The translations under genes and the position numbers were made by a program. Below, piece by piece: positions 47,810 through 58,673 of a DNA stretch of 64,000 nucleotides (within the stretch, counting starts at the first letter, position 1; every line of letters begins with the position of its first letter). The notes under the pieces are model-generated. The model searched no databases and was not told the origin of the DNA. It saw only the letters and a program-made list of their open reading frames with translations. The stretch covers positions 12,572,604 to 12,636,603 of the forward strand of contig NC_051105.1 in NCBI RefSeq assembly GCF_901709675.1. The letters run 5' to 3'. This DNA is from Syngnathus acus (Eukaryota; Chordata; Actinopteri; Syngnathiformes; Syngnathidae).

Positions 47810-47995
47810 GGTGGGGCTCGAAGGCGAGCATCTGGTGGTCGGGCCTTCGCCCATGGGGCCCAGCCGGGCACAGCCCAAAAAGGAAACGTGAGTCCCCCTT
47901 TCCATGGGCTCACCACCTGTGGGAGGGGCCAAAGGGGTCGGGTGCAAAGTAAGCTGGGCGGCGGCCAAAGGCAGGGACCTTGGCGGTCGAATCTC

Positions 47996-50664
47996 CGGCT
48001 GCAGAAGCTGGCTCTTGGGACATGGAATGTCACCTTTCTGGCTGGAAAGGAGCCCGAGCTGGTGTGCGAGGCAGAAAAGTTCCAACTAGACATAGTCGAA
48101 CTTGCCTCCACACACCGTTTGGGTTCCGATACAAGCCCTCTCGAGAGGGGCTGGACTCTCTTCCACTCTGGAGTTGCTCACGGTGAGAGGCGTCGAGCAG
48201 GTGTGGGTATACTTATTGCCCCCCAGCTGGGCGCCTGCACATTGGGGTTCACCCCGGTGAACGAGAGGGTAGCATCCTTCGGCCTTCGGGTGGGGGGGAC
48301 GGGTCCTGACTGTTGTTTGTGTCTATTATTGGACTTCTGTGCTCGACACGGATTGTCGATAATGAACACCATGTTCAAACATGAGGGTGCCCATGTGTGC
48401 ACTTGGCACCAGGACAGCCTAGCCCGCAGTTCGATGATTGACTTTGTAGTCGTGTCATTGGATTTCCGGCCACATGTTTTGGACACTCGGGTGAAGAGAG
48501 GGGCGGAGCTGTCAACTGATCACCACCTCGTGGTGGGTTGGCTCCGATGGTGGGGGAAGATGCCGGTCCGACCTGGCAGACCCAAACGCTCTGTGAGGGT
48601 CTGCTGGGAACGTCTGGCAGAATCCCCTGTCAGGAAGAGCTTCAACTCCCACCTCCGGCAGAGCTTTTCCCATGTCCCGGGGGAGGCGGGGGACATTGAG
48701 TCCGAGTGGACCATGTTCCGCGCCTCCCATGTTGAGGCAGCCGACCGGAGCTGTGGCCGTAAGGTCGTTGGTGCCTGTCGTGGCGGCAATCCCCGAACCC
48801 GCTGGTGGACACCGGCGGTAAGGGATGCCGTCAACCTGAAGAAGGAGTCCTATCAGGCCGTTTTGGCCTGCGGGACTCCGGAGGCAGCTGACAGGTACCG
48901 GGTGGCCAAGCGGAACGCGGCTTCGGCGGTTGCTGAGGCAAAAAAACGGGCATGGGAGGAGTTTAGCAAGGCTATGGAGAATGACTTCCGGACGACTTCA
49001 AGGAAATTCTGGTCCACCATCCGGGGTCTCAGGAGGGGGAAGCAGTGCACCGTCAACACTGTTTGCAGACTCTGAGGCGGACTCTCCAATCTCTGGGGTT
49101 GAAGTCACTGAGGTATTAAAGGCCCCAGGGGTGGATGAAAGCCGCTCGGAGTTCTTAAAGGCTCTGGATGTTGTGGGGCTGTCATGGCTGATACGCCTCT
49201 ACAACATTGCGTGGACATCGGGGACAATGCCTCTGGATCGGCAGACTGGGGTGGTGGTTTCCCTCTTTAAGAAGGGGGACCGGAGGGTGTGTTCCAATTA
49301 CAGGGGAGTGCTATCGGGCCGTTTTGGCCTGCGGGACTCCGGTGGCAGCTGACAGTTACCGGATGGCCAAGCGGAACGCGGCTTCGGCGGTTGCTGAGGC
49401 AAAAACCCGGGCGTGGGAGGAGTTTGGCGAGGCCATGGAGAATGACTTCTGGACAGCTTCGAGGAAATTCTGGTCCACCATCAGGCGTCTCTGGAGGAGG
49501 AAGCAGTGCACCGTCAACACTGTTTACAGTGGAGATGGCGTGCTGCTGACCTCGACTCAGGACATCGTGAGTCGGTGGGGAGAATACTTTGAAGACCTCC
49601 TCAATTCCACCGATATTCCTTCCATTGTGGAAGCAGGGCCTGGAGACTCTGAGGTGGACTTTCCAATCTCTGGGGTCAAAGTCACTGAGGTAGTTAAAAA
49701 AACTCCTCGGGGGCAAGTACAGTTTATAAAGGCTCTGGATGTTGTGGGGCTGTCATGGCTGACACGCCTCTACAACATTGCGTGGACATCGGGGATTGGC
49801 AGACTGGGGTGGTGGTTCCCCTCTTTAAGAAGGGGGACCGGAGGGTGTGTTCCAACTACAGAGGATTCACACTCCTCAGTTTCCCTGGTAAGGTCTATTC
49901 AGGGGTGCTGGAGAGGAGGGTCCGTCGGGAGGTCGAATCTCTGATTCAGGAGGAGCAGTGTGTTTTTCGTCCTGGCCGTGGAACAGTGGACCAGCGGACC
50001 AGCTCTATACCCTCGGCAAGATCCTCGAGGGTGCATGGGAGTTCGCTCAACCAGTCCACATATGTTTTGTGGACTTGGAGAAGGTGTTCGACCGTGTCCC
50101 TCGGGAAGTTCTGTGGAGGGTGCTTCGGGAGTACGGGGTGCCGAACCAACTCATAAGGGTGGTTCAATCCCTGTATTATCGATGCCAGAGTTTGGTCCGC
50201 ATCTCCGGGAGTAAGTCGGATTCGTTCCCAGTGAGGGTTGGACTCCGCCAAGGCTCCCCTTTTTCACCGATTCTGTTCATAACTTTTATGGACAGAATTT
50301 CTAGGCACAGCTGAGGCATTGAGCGTGTCCGGTTTGGTGACCTCAGTTTTGCATCCCTGCTTTTTGCAGACGATGTGGTGCTGTTGGATTCTTCAAATCA
50401 TGACCTCCAGCGAGAGCAGTTTGCAGCCGAGTGTGAAGCGGTCGGGATGAGGGTCAGCACCTCCAAGTCTGAGACCATGGTCCTCAGTCGTAAAATGCCC
50501 TCTCCGGGTCGGGGACGAGATCCTGCCCCAAGTGGAGGAGTTCAAGTATCTTGGGGTCTTGTTCACGAGCAAGAGCAGGATGGCGCGTGAGATCGACAGG
50601 CGGATCGGTGCAGCGTCGGCTGTCATGCGGACTCTGTACCGGTCTGGGAGTCCCTCCTGAAGCT
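47996..50664 (+). pseudogene. Rex3 EN-RT of the outermost element, heavily rearranged
   Basis: The endonuclease starts LALGTWNVTFLAGKEPELV and shows ERRRAGVGILIAPQL. It then skips about 300 bp to LLDFCARHGLSIMNT (junction near 48330) and continues to STDHHLVVGWLRWW. The linker AFSCGTPEA-type stretch (ACGTPEAADRYRVAKRNAAS) ends in a stop at 49074 caused by the net ~116-bp deletion. RT begins (VCSNYRG) near 49295, then jumps back to a second linker copy (49304 on, ACGTPVAADSYRMAKRNAAS) without that deletion. The second copy goes on to RT (FVDLEKVFDRVP, VGLRQGSPFSP, FADDVVLLDSSN) and loses about 600 bp at 50645 before the tail. Confidence 0.85.
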
Positions 50665-50809
50665 GCTGCCACCGCGAGCTGACCCCGGATAAGCGGAAGA
50701 AGATGGATGGATGGATGGAATAAAAAAGTGCAACTGTATAAGTTAAAATATGCTTTCCTTGTACAAAGAGTATTAATTCGTATTAACAATCGTTTTTGTG
50801 TTTTACATT

Positions 50810-51058
50810 CTTTTTCTGAGCCACTTGTCCTCATTAGGGTTGCGGGCACACTGGAGCCTATCCCAACCAACTTCGAGCAGTAGGAGAGGGACACCCTGAA
50901 CGGGTTGCCAGCCAATCATAGGGCACACGTAGACGAATAACCACTGACGGACAATTTAGAGTGCTCAATCAGCCGACCATGCATGTTTTTAGAATGAGGG
51001 AAGAAAACCGGTACGAGTAACCCGGAACGAACCCACACGTCATGTGCCTGTGCCACCT
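50810..51058 (-). mobile_element. SINE family II, diverged copy
   Basis: The order ctcattagggttgcgggcac, ctggagcctatcccaaccaa, caccctgaacgggttgccag, gacaatttagagtgctcaat matches family II on the minus strand, with a weak tRNA-like head near 51030. No clear flanking duplication. Confidence 0.7.
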
Positions 51059-51410
51059 GCCACTCAGATGGTATTTTTCCTCATTGACGTCAATCGTTTA
51101 CAGCCCTGCCGACGTAATTAGTTAAACACCAGCACCTGTTCCTGCTCGTTAGATCACGCAATTTAAACCCCAAGATCCCAGCCATCCTTGTCAGTCTGTC
51201 CGTGATGGCACTCATACGCTCACTGTGCTCAGTCCGTCTGACTTACGTTGTCAACCTTGCCCATGCACTGACCCGTCCCGCCCTGATCGCTGCCCCTCCT
51301 GAACGCTTACCCATTCTTAACTACGCTATGCTTGCCACCCGCTCAACCAGACCCGCAGACATCATCTGATCCTGTTTCGACGGCGCCGGACCTGCCGAAT
51401 GCTGCTGCGT

Positions 51411-52107
51411 GCGGTTCTGACTCTCCAAACGCTGCTGCATACGGTTCTGACTCTTCGAACGTCTTTGCGCGCGGTTCTGACTCTCCGAACTCTGCTGTGC
51501 ATGGTTCTGAGTCTCCGAACGCTGCTGCACGTGGTTCTGACTCTGCGAATGCCGCTGTCCGCGGTTCTGACTCTCCCAACACCGCTGCCCGCGGTTCTGA
51601 TCTTTCGACTGCCGCTGCCTGTAGTTCTGACTCTCCGAACACTGCTGTCTGTGTTTCTGACTCCCCGAATGCCGCGGTCTGCAGTTCTAACTCCCCGAAC
51701 GCCGCCGTCTGCAGTTCTGACTTCCCGAACGCCGTCGTCTATGGTTCTGACTCCTCGAAGCCGCCGCCTGCAGTTCTGACTCCCCGAACGCCGCAGCCCG
51801 CGGTTCCGATTTTTTGACTGCCGCTGCCTGTAGTTCTGACTCCCCGAACGCTGCTGTCCGCGGTTCTGACTCTCCGAACACCGCTGCTCGCGGTTCTGAC
51901 TCCCCGAACGCCGCTGCCCGCGGTTCTGATTTTTCGACTGCCGCTGCCTGTAGTTCTGACTCCCCGAACACTGCTGTCTGTGGCTCTGACTCCCCGAATG
52001 CCACAATCTGCAGTTCTAACTCCCCGAACGCCGCCGTCTGCTGTTCTGACTTCCCGAACGCCGTTGTCTATGGTTCTGACTCCTCGAAGCCGCCGCCTGT
52101 GGTTTAG
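51411..52107 (+). repeat. 30-bp minisatellite encoding a GSDSPNAAAR-like decapeptide
   Basis: gttctgact(c)(t/c)ccgaac-type units recur every 30 bp, about 23 times. Because 30 is a multiple of three, long frames open on both strands. The plus frame 51332-51817 repeats GSDSPNAAA, then slips by one base and resumes at 51814-52107. A larger repeat of 329 bp (51608 against 51937) joins eleven units minus one base. Whether it was ever translated is unknown. Confidence 0.85.
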
Positions 52108-52199
52108 ACTCTGTGACTGCCGCTGCCTGCCTCGCTGCTGAGCTTATGTCTGCCTCAAATCCCCATCCATCTGACCTCGTTTCAGCGGTGCGGATCTTG

Positions 52200-52505
52200 C
52201 ATCCTTCACCTGAACTCATCACAGCGGCGCTGGACCCATGGTTGCCGTCTGACCTTGTCCCGGCGGCACTGGACCTGCGGCCGTCATCTGACCCTGTTCA
52301 AGCGGTGCTGGCCCCACTGCTGTCTTCTGACCTCGCCCCGGCGGCGCTGGACCCGCGGCCGCCATCTGACCTCGTCCCGGCAGCGCTGGACCCGCGGCCG
52401 CCATCTGACTTTGTCCCAGTGTCACTGGACCCACGGCCACCATCTGATCTCGTCCCGGCGGCGCTGGATCCATTCTCGCTACCTGTCCTCGTCCCGGCAG
52501 TATGA
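52200..52505 (+). repeat. 39-bp minisatellite encoding LVPAALDPRPPSD-like units
   Basis: Units such as ctggacccgcggccgccatc recur about every 39 bp, seven or so times, in one open plus frame (52113-52505). It follows the 30-bp array directly and probably belongs to the same element. Function unknown. Confidence 0.8.
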
Positions 52506-53390
52506 GTGCTGTGGTCGTGCTCGTTCCTCAACTGTCATCCGAGACGCCCACCTGACTGACGCCACCCATCTGGCGTCCCGTTCGCCCACCAGACGGACTT
52601 ATCCATGCGTTGCCTGTCAGGTATCAGTTTTGTCCACCCCTGAGCTCTGCTGCTTGAACTCTTGGCACTCAGGACGAAAACATACCTGAAAAAAAGGTTC
52701 AGCAAGTTTGACTCTTTCCACGGTCTTGATTTACTACAATCCAGTCCACAATCATTTCTAGAGGTTGCACAGTGAACAAGTATGTGTAGACCTGTCCCGT
52801 GCCTGTGCTCCCTGCCACCCTGCCGTTACCTTTCCCAGTCACTCATCATTTCACAACCATGCCCCCGTCAATCAACACTCATTGCCTGTCACTTGCGCCT
52901 TGTTACCTGCTCAGCGAGTTCCCGATTTAAGCACACCCCTCCTGCCACCTATTTGTTAGTATGTGATGCTGGCTGTATGCTCACTGCTCGCTCTTCAACT
53001 GACTCCCGTTGCCGACCTTGCCCGTTTACTGACTCATCCCACTCTGAACGAATGTATTGATCATCTGCTTGCCCCTGACCATGGCCTGACCACGCGCTTG
53101 TCCCCGACCACATCCTCGCGCTGCACCCTGCTTCACAGCTCTGCCTCTCTCTCTACCAAGTTTGATCCTGCTGCACACCATCTTGTCGCTCCATGGCGAG
53201 CGACCCAGCCGCAGCTTCGCTTGATTTACCAGCTGGCATCCACCTCTCTTTGTCACTACACCCGCTTTGTCTGCGATCCAGCCTCCCGCTTCCCCCTTTC
53301 TTTCAATAATAAAAACAGACTGGTCCTGCAAGTGGTTGTCCTGCCCTGTTCGTCACAAGAGCAATGAGGCACATTTGGATGACATTGGAA

Positions 53391-54744
53391 ACCAGTCCCA
53401 GTCTTGTTCCTTTGTTGATGCTGATTGCTATAAACCGAATCCTGTCTTGCTTCTGTGTTTTTCATGTACTCCTTGTTGGCCAGTTTTTTCCTTTTTAATC
53501 CTTTTCCACTTCTGTAAGTTTTTGCGTCTTCCTGGCAACCCTTAACTCAAGGGATACCAAAGTCTGGTCATCGAGAGTCCCTGTCCGAGCTGTTTCAGAT
53601 GTATCCCTTGTTCCAACACACTGGTTTGGAATGAGTAATAATTATAAGGCTTTTGCAAAACTTGCTTTTGTTTTGCTTTTTCTTGTAGTTTCATATTTGT
53701 TTTGTTTTTGGTCTTTTTACAGACAGGTTTCCCCTTATTGGTAGAGGTTGTTTCTGCTACAAGCTAATTTTCCTACTTGTAAGTAGCATTTTGTGTAAAG
53801 CAGTCTTTTTGTTACTTTTTATGTAATTTTTTTTTCTACATTCTTCAACGCACTTGGAACTTTGACATGTTGCAATATTTTACACAATGACACAAAAGAA
53901 CAAAGCATAAACAATGTGTATAGACATGAACCTAATAAAATAATATTTGGAATACTGTAAACAATATAGATAAAATGAAGAATACAAATGTGCAATAACT
54001 GGTAATTGTCATTTGTCTCAATTAAATTAGGATTATAAAATTCTTGAAATCCAGATTTTCAATAAAGATAATTCTGAAATTATGGTACATAAGCGTTTCC
54101 TTTTCTAACTTAAAAGGTGATCAAAGCAGTTTGATACTGTCACTTCATTCACCTACTGACGAGGCAGCATTAAAAGCAATTTGGGTTCAGTATTTTGGAA
54201 TCAAATCAGGGACTCAAACCCATAACCTTGACAGATGACTGTGTGAATTAAAGAAATATACATAAAAACAGACAATTCTTCAAATGGATTCAACAGTGCA
54301 GCCATGTAAATCGTAGTCCAGTGGAATGCAAGGTGAAACGTGTTTGAAGATCATTTTTCACAGTTTCTGTGCTTTGCTGAAAATGAGCTAGGGATATGAC
54401 TTTGCTCTCCTTTATCATCTCTGGACAGGAAAAGAAAACAAATATTCCGCTGAGAACAATAGCTTCTGAAAAGTGACAGCGAGGATAGAGGGTATGACAA
54501 CATATTCCTCTCACTGCCTAGGTTTCCTTTATCCTTTCTTTTATTTTTGTCTGACAGCAAAACATAGCCCTGCTGAAAGCGCTCACAAACAGTGTGACCG
54601 TCGTTTGATTGAGATTATTTGCATCTGCATCATCAAAGGCAGAGTGCAATATAAAATTTGCTGTCAATTATAGAAATCAAATGCATTGAAATAATCTACT
54701 CTACTAAATATGAATTACAAAGGCTCTCATCCAGCAGATTTGTC
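53391..54744. other. Unassigned AT-rich interval
   Basis: No coding signal or recognised element. A phrase gggactcaaacccataacctt near 54210-54230 resembles the tRNA-like end of a SINE but stands alone. Confidence 0.4.
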
Positions 54745-54757
54745 TTTATTTTAACCT

Positions 54758-56131
54758 CCATCCATCCATCCATCTTCTTCCGCTTATCCGGGGTCGGGTC
54801 GCGGGGGCAGCAGCTTCAGGAGGGACTCCCAGACTTCCCTCTCCCCAGCCACTTCATCTAGCTCATCCCGGGGGATCCCAAGGCGTTCCCAGGCCAGCCG
54901 AGAGACATAGTCTCTCCAGCGCGTCCTGGGTCGTCCCCGGGGTCTCCTACCGGTGGGACATGCCCGGAACACCTCCCCAGGGAGGCGTCCAGGAGGCATC
55001 CTGATGAGATGCCCGAGCCACCTCATCTGGCTCCTCTCAACGTGGAGGAGTAGCGACTCTACTCCGAGTCTCTCCCGGATGACCGAACTCCTCACCCTAT
55101 CTCTAAGGGAGAGCCCGGACATCCTGCGGAGAAAACTCATTTCGGCCGCTTGTATCCGGGATCTCGTTCTTTCGGTCACGACCCATAGCTCGTGACCATA
55201 GGTGAGGGTAGGAGCGTAAATCGACCGGTAAATTGAGAGCTTTGCCTTTTGGCTTAGCTCTCTCTTTACCACGACGGACCGGTACAGAGTCCGCATTACT
55301 GCCGACGCTGCACCGATCCGCCTGTCGATCTCGCGCTCCATCCTCCCCTCACTCGTGAACAAGACCCCAAGATACTTAAACTCCTCCACTTGGGGCAGGA
55401 TCTCATCCCCGATCCGGAGAGGGCATTCCACCCTTTTCCGATCGAGGACCATGGACTCGGATTTGGAGGTGCTGACCCTCATCCCGACCGCTTCACACTC
55501 GGCTGCGAACCGCTCCAGTGAGAGCTGGAGATCACGGCCTGAAGAAGCCAACAGCACAACGTCGTCTGCAAAAAGCAGAGACGCGATGCTGAGGTCCCCA
55601 AACCGGACACCCTCAACGCCTCGGCTGCACCTAGAAATTCTGTCCATAAAAATTATGAACAGAATCGGTGACAAAGGGCAGCCTTGGCGGAGTCCAACCC
55701 TCACTGGGAACGAATCCGACTTACTGCCGGAAATGCGGACCACACTCTGGCATCGGTGATACAGGGACCGAACCGCCCTTATCAGTTGGCTCGGTACCCC
55801 GTACTCCCGAAGCACCCCCCACAGAACCTCCCGAGGGACACGGTCGAACGCCTTCTCCAAGTCCACAAAACACATGTGGACTGGTTGGGCGAACTCCCAT
55901 GCACCCTCGAGGATCCTGTTGAGGGTGAAGAGCTGGTCCACTGTTCCACGGCCAGGACGAAAGCCACACTGTTCCTCCTGAATCCGAGGTTCGACCTCCC
56001 GACGGACCCTCCTCTCCAGCACCCCTGAATAGACCTTACCAGGGAGGCTGAGGAGTGTAATTCCCCTGTAATTGGAACACACCCTCCGGTCCCCCTTCTT
56101 AAAGAGGGGAACCACCACCCCAGTCTGCTGG
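54758..56131 (-). mobile_element. Rex3 LINE, 5'-truncated, 13-bp TSD
   Basis: The 13-mer tttattttaacct flanks it at 54745-54757 and 56132-56144. The low end has (ccat)n, the complement of the Rex3 gatg tail, then ttcttccgcttatccggggt. It covers only RT and C terminus, a normal 5' truncation. The sequence cggtgacaaagggcagcc near 55665 corresponds to a classical Rex3 site. It is the best preserved Rex3 RT in the window. Confidence 0.95.
54784..56127 (-). CDS. Rex3 reverse transcriptase (5'-truncated, open)
   Basis: An uninterrupted frame from the truncation point to its natural stop. It reads TGVVVPLFKKGDRR, NYRGITLLSLPGKVYSG, FVDLEKAFDRVP (motif A), VRVGLRQGCPLSPILF (motif B), LLFADDVVLLASSGRD (motif C with both Asp), then TLTYGHELWVVTERT, RWLGHLIRMPPGRLP and a basic C terminus. 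An upstream ATG at 56164-56166 lies in flanking DNA, so the 460-codon frame is partly host. No endonuclease or promoter remains. The RT fold looks complete from finger to thumb but begins inside the domain. Confidence 0.85.
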   Translation of the reverse strand, partial: QTGVVVPLFKKGDRRVCSNYRGITLLSLPGKVYSGVLERRVRREVEPRIQEEQCGFRPGRGTVDQLFTLNRILEGAWEFAQPVHMCFVDLEKAFDRVPREVLWGVLREYGVPSQLIRAVRSLYHRCQSVVRISGSKSDSFPVRVGLRQGCPLSPILFIIFMDRISRCSRGVEGVRFGDLSIASLLFADDVVLLASSGRDLQLSLERFAAECEAVGMRVSTSKSESMVLDRKRVECPLRIGDEILPQVEEFKYLGVLFTSEGRMEREIDRRIGAASAVMRTLYRSVVVKRELSQKAKLSIYRSIYAPTLTYGHELWVVTERTRSRIQAAEMSFLRRMSGLSLRDRVRSSVIRERLGVESLLLHVERSQMRWLGHLIRMPPGRLPGEVFRACPTGRRPRGRPRTRWRDYVSRLAWERLGIPRDELDEVAGEREVWESLLKLLPPRPDPG

Positions 56132-56144
56132 TTTATTTTAACCT

Positions 56145-57535
56145 GACATTGCATATTAATATCCATGTGCAGTCCTACTTGTCACACTTTTATTTTGAAG
56201 TTGTACTGGTGGGTAGCTTGACTAAAATAGTTCTGGCGCTAAAGACTACGAAAACTAATTTAAAAAATTAATCGCATCGCAAGAAATATTTATCTTCGTG
56301 TCCTTGCGCTGCTATGGTCTATGCGCCTCGTATGTATGCTAGTTAGCTGATCACAGGCTGCAAGTCAGAGTTGGGAAATTCATTTTTCAAACAGCCCATG
56401 CAACTCATTTGTGTTGAATAAGAAGTTACTGTATTTTGTTATTGTAAATAAATAAATAAATTGTATCGTTAAAATAAGCTGCCATTGTGTATGGCCCTAT
56501 GATGTAGTTGTAAAAAGAAATCAGTTAGTTTAAAATGACACAACATGACATTACACATATTAAGGAATGTGTTTATGAAAACTTGCTGAACTGAGCAACT
56601 CCAACAACCACTGCTCTAAGGCAAAGACTGCTTAATGCTACTTCTTCATTGCCCCGGATCGTTACTCTCATTCTTAACTTCCAATTGTACATAGGTTTCC
56701 AGGAAGTCCTCCAAAAATGTCTGACAACCATCACCGGGACAGCTGCCATGGTATCAGTAATTTCTCTAAACGGGAGTTTGTTGGCATTCAGTGGTACAAG
56801 TGCCGCCCCAACCCTACCAACTTAGCAATAGTGTATTGTAGCAAGCCTTGAGTTGTGTAAAGTAGATTTTTGCAACCGTTTTATGAAATGTTACTGCCTT
56901 TAAGACCCTTTGGTGTCTGTAAGAGAATTTGGTGATGGGGCCAAGAGGAAGAAGATCACAAGTGATTGTTTATAAAAACACTTCATAATTAACCATTCAG
57001 TTTACAATAAAAAAGTTTGTTTCATTTTCTAAGCAGACATGACAATATGGTGTCTGTTTGGTAACATGACATGGTTCCAGTCATCTATATGTTCGTAATC
57101 TGCATGTCTTTGTCCAACTGTTTGCAGGCTTTCTTGTGGACCATCTTTAAAAGGGTCTTTCTTCTATGCTGACAGCCGCGCAAGCCAATTGATGCTGTGT
57201 GCAGCGTATGGTCTAAGCACTGACAAACTCCAGAGACGCACTGATAGGCTTCCCTCCTTTCTTGAAGCTCTGCAACAATCCTGGCCGCTAGGGATTAAAT
57301 GACCAAATTGTTTTGTAGTAGCCACTCGAGACCGAGTCGACATTGATAAATCAATGACATCGATAATTTTTTTTCAGTTGTCAACCGACTATCCATCCAA
57401 CTATTTGCCTTCATCCTCTAAAGGCAAGCTTTCTCTTCCCGTCATAGGCATCTGCTCCCTGTCATGTCTGTGTGCAGCTTTACACTCCTTAACTCATTTC
57501 TCCAACCACATTCAGACACCTTCAAAACATTGCAG
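56145..57535. other. Unassigned interval, possible single-copy sequence
   Basis: No mobile element recognised. Two short open stretches follow splice-acceptor-like sequences (56691-56851 and 57121-57302). Otherwise AT-rich. Confidence 0.4.
57128..57302 (+). CDS. Possible terminal exon of an unidentified host gene
   Basis: A good acceptor (pyrimidine-rich stretch, then tgtttgcag ending at 57127) precedes an open frame in phase one. It gives 57 residues, from LSCGPSLKGSFFYADSRAS to LEALQQSWPLGIK, then TGA at 57300-57302. Composition is not repeat-like and nothing in it resembles a retroelement. I do not recognise a family. A second weak candidate (56696-56851, with SKREFVGIQWYKCRP) follows another acceptor 430 bp upstream but ends in its own stop. 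Chance cannot be excluded at this length. Confidence 0.2.
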
Positions 57536-57549
57536 ACAGTCAACCATTA

Positions 57550-57907
57550 TCCATCCATCCATCCATTTTCTGAACCGCTTAGTCCCCACGGGGGTCGCGG
57601 GCGTGCTGGAGCCTATTCCAGCCGTCATCGGGCAGTTGGCGGGGGACACCCTGAACCGGTTGCAAGCCAATCGCAGGGCACACAAGAGACAAACAACCAT
57701 TTGCACTCGCACTCACACCTAGGGACAATTTGTTTGCAAAAATGCATGTTTTTGGGATGTGGGAGGAAACCGGAGTGCCCGGAGAAAACCCACGCGGGCC
57801 CGGGGAGAACATGCAAACTCCGCACAGGGAGGGCTGGAGGTGGAATTGAACCCGCACCCTCCTAACTGTGAGGCGGACGTGCTACCCAGCGCGCCACCGA
57901 GCCTCCC
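57550..57907 (-). mobile_element. tRNA-headed SINE, family II, full copy, 14-bp TSD
   Basis: The 14-mer acagtcaaccatta flanks it at 57536-57549 and 57908-57921. Read on the minus strand: head ggtggcgcgctgggtagcac (A box) and gcgggttcaattcc (B box), conserved body, then tail aaaatggatggatggat. It is the most complete copy here. The tail matches Rex3 in sequence type, and the last bases before it (gcgacccc...taagcgg) also resemble the Rex3 3' end. Confidence 0.9.
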
Positions 57908-57921
57908 ACAGTCAACCATTA

Positions 57922-58191
57922 AATGATTCTAAAAACCAATTCACGTTGTACATCTGCATAATCACTGCTTGTTACAGCAATGTATTTTTAAAACACAGGA
58001 ACAAAAAATGCTTTTGCCCTGAACTGTAGTTGTGTTATACGGCTTGTTGCTGAAATTCTCTTAATTCCAACTGTTTGTGAGGCACTGAAGGTGTTTTAGT
58101 GTGGATTGAATGAATGAGTCAGGGAGCTGGGCCCTTGCAAAAATGATGAACTTTTACTAGGTATGGACTCCGACACCTCATCAATACTATA
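57922..58191. other. Unassigned AT-rich interval
   Basis: Nothing recognised. Confidence 0.4.
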
Positions 58192-58297
58192 ACCGTATTT
58201 TTCGCACCATAAGGCGCTTTGGGTTAAAAGGCACAAACTCAATTCCATTTTGTTATTTAATCCACACACAGGGCGCATGCATGCCATGATTTACGGT
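58192..58297. mobile_element. Short TIR-type MITE
   Basis: Begins accgtatttttcgcacc and ends gatttacggt; inside are ataaggcgc and acagggcgc phrases. About 106 bp. It belongs to the wide group with ccgt...acgg ends that includes family T. Target duplication is unclear. Confidence 0.5.
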
Positions 58298-58673
58298 AAA
58301 CAAAAATAAAGAAACTTCACAGTGAGTTCGGTTGTACTTTATTCTACTGTTTAACCCTTGTGCAGTATCTGTCCATTTTCTGGACATTTTTTCACATATA
58401 AGGCATTTCATCAAAGGCCAAACAAAAAAACCCACTAACGAGCTGAAATTTCACACGTTAAGAACATGTCAAAATTCAAAATGGCACCATGCTGTCATTT
58501 CTCAGTTAGATATTCTTTATCATGCATTGGTTTAATATTTTTTACCTTCCCTTCGGTATTTTGCAAAATTTTGGCAAATTGAAAATCATAATTCATGATG
58601 CACTGTAAACGACATGTTTATAAGTGTATTTCACACCATTACCAAACGAATCCCTTCCGTGGCAATGTAATTA

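Larger units (their letters stand above)
34798..50718 (+). mobile_element. Outermost Rex3 insertion, 13-bp TSD, split by LINE C
   Basis: The 13-mer aataaaaaagtgc flanks it at 34785-34797 and 50719-50731. The 5' piece (34798-35040) starts ttctccgtgagtcgtcacc, the start of full-length Rex3, and ends ctggaggtg. The 3' piece starts ggtggggctcgaaggcg at 47810; joined, they give continuous Rex3 5' UTR. The element ends with (gatg)n at about 50702-50718. The coding half is rearranged: an EN-internal deletion near 48325, a net ~116-bp linker deletion near 49071, a partial duplication beginning near 49304, and about 600 bp lost near 50645. It is the oldest layer of the nest. Confidence 0.9.
51060..53390 (+). 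mobile_element. Possible old non-autonomous LTR element with minisatellite core
   Basis: The flanks of the minisatellite resemble each other weakly. At 51208-51290 and 52975-53050 the phrases gctcactg, ctgac..cgttg, ccttgccc and actga..catccc recur in the same order at perhaps two-thirds identity. The right flank has aataataaaaac near 53302, a possible poly(A) signal. This would make it an LTR-like pair around a repeat-rich interior. No gag or pol is present and the ends are not defined. Confidence 0.35.

Noticed and set aside
51343-52006. Long open frames on the minus strand (up to 214 codons) across the repeat
   Set aside because: They exist because a 30-bp period keeps stops out of several frames. 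No separate coding signal.
51411-52107. 30-bp direct repeats resembling a CRISPR array
   Set aside because: Units are contiguous with no unique spacers, and the surroundings are plainly eukaryotic mobile DNA. It is a minisatellite.
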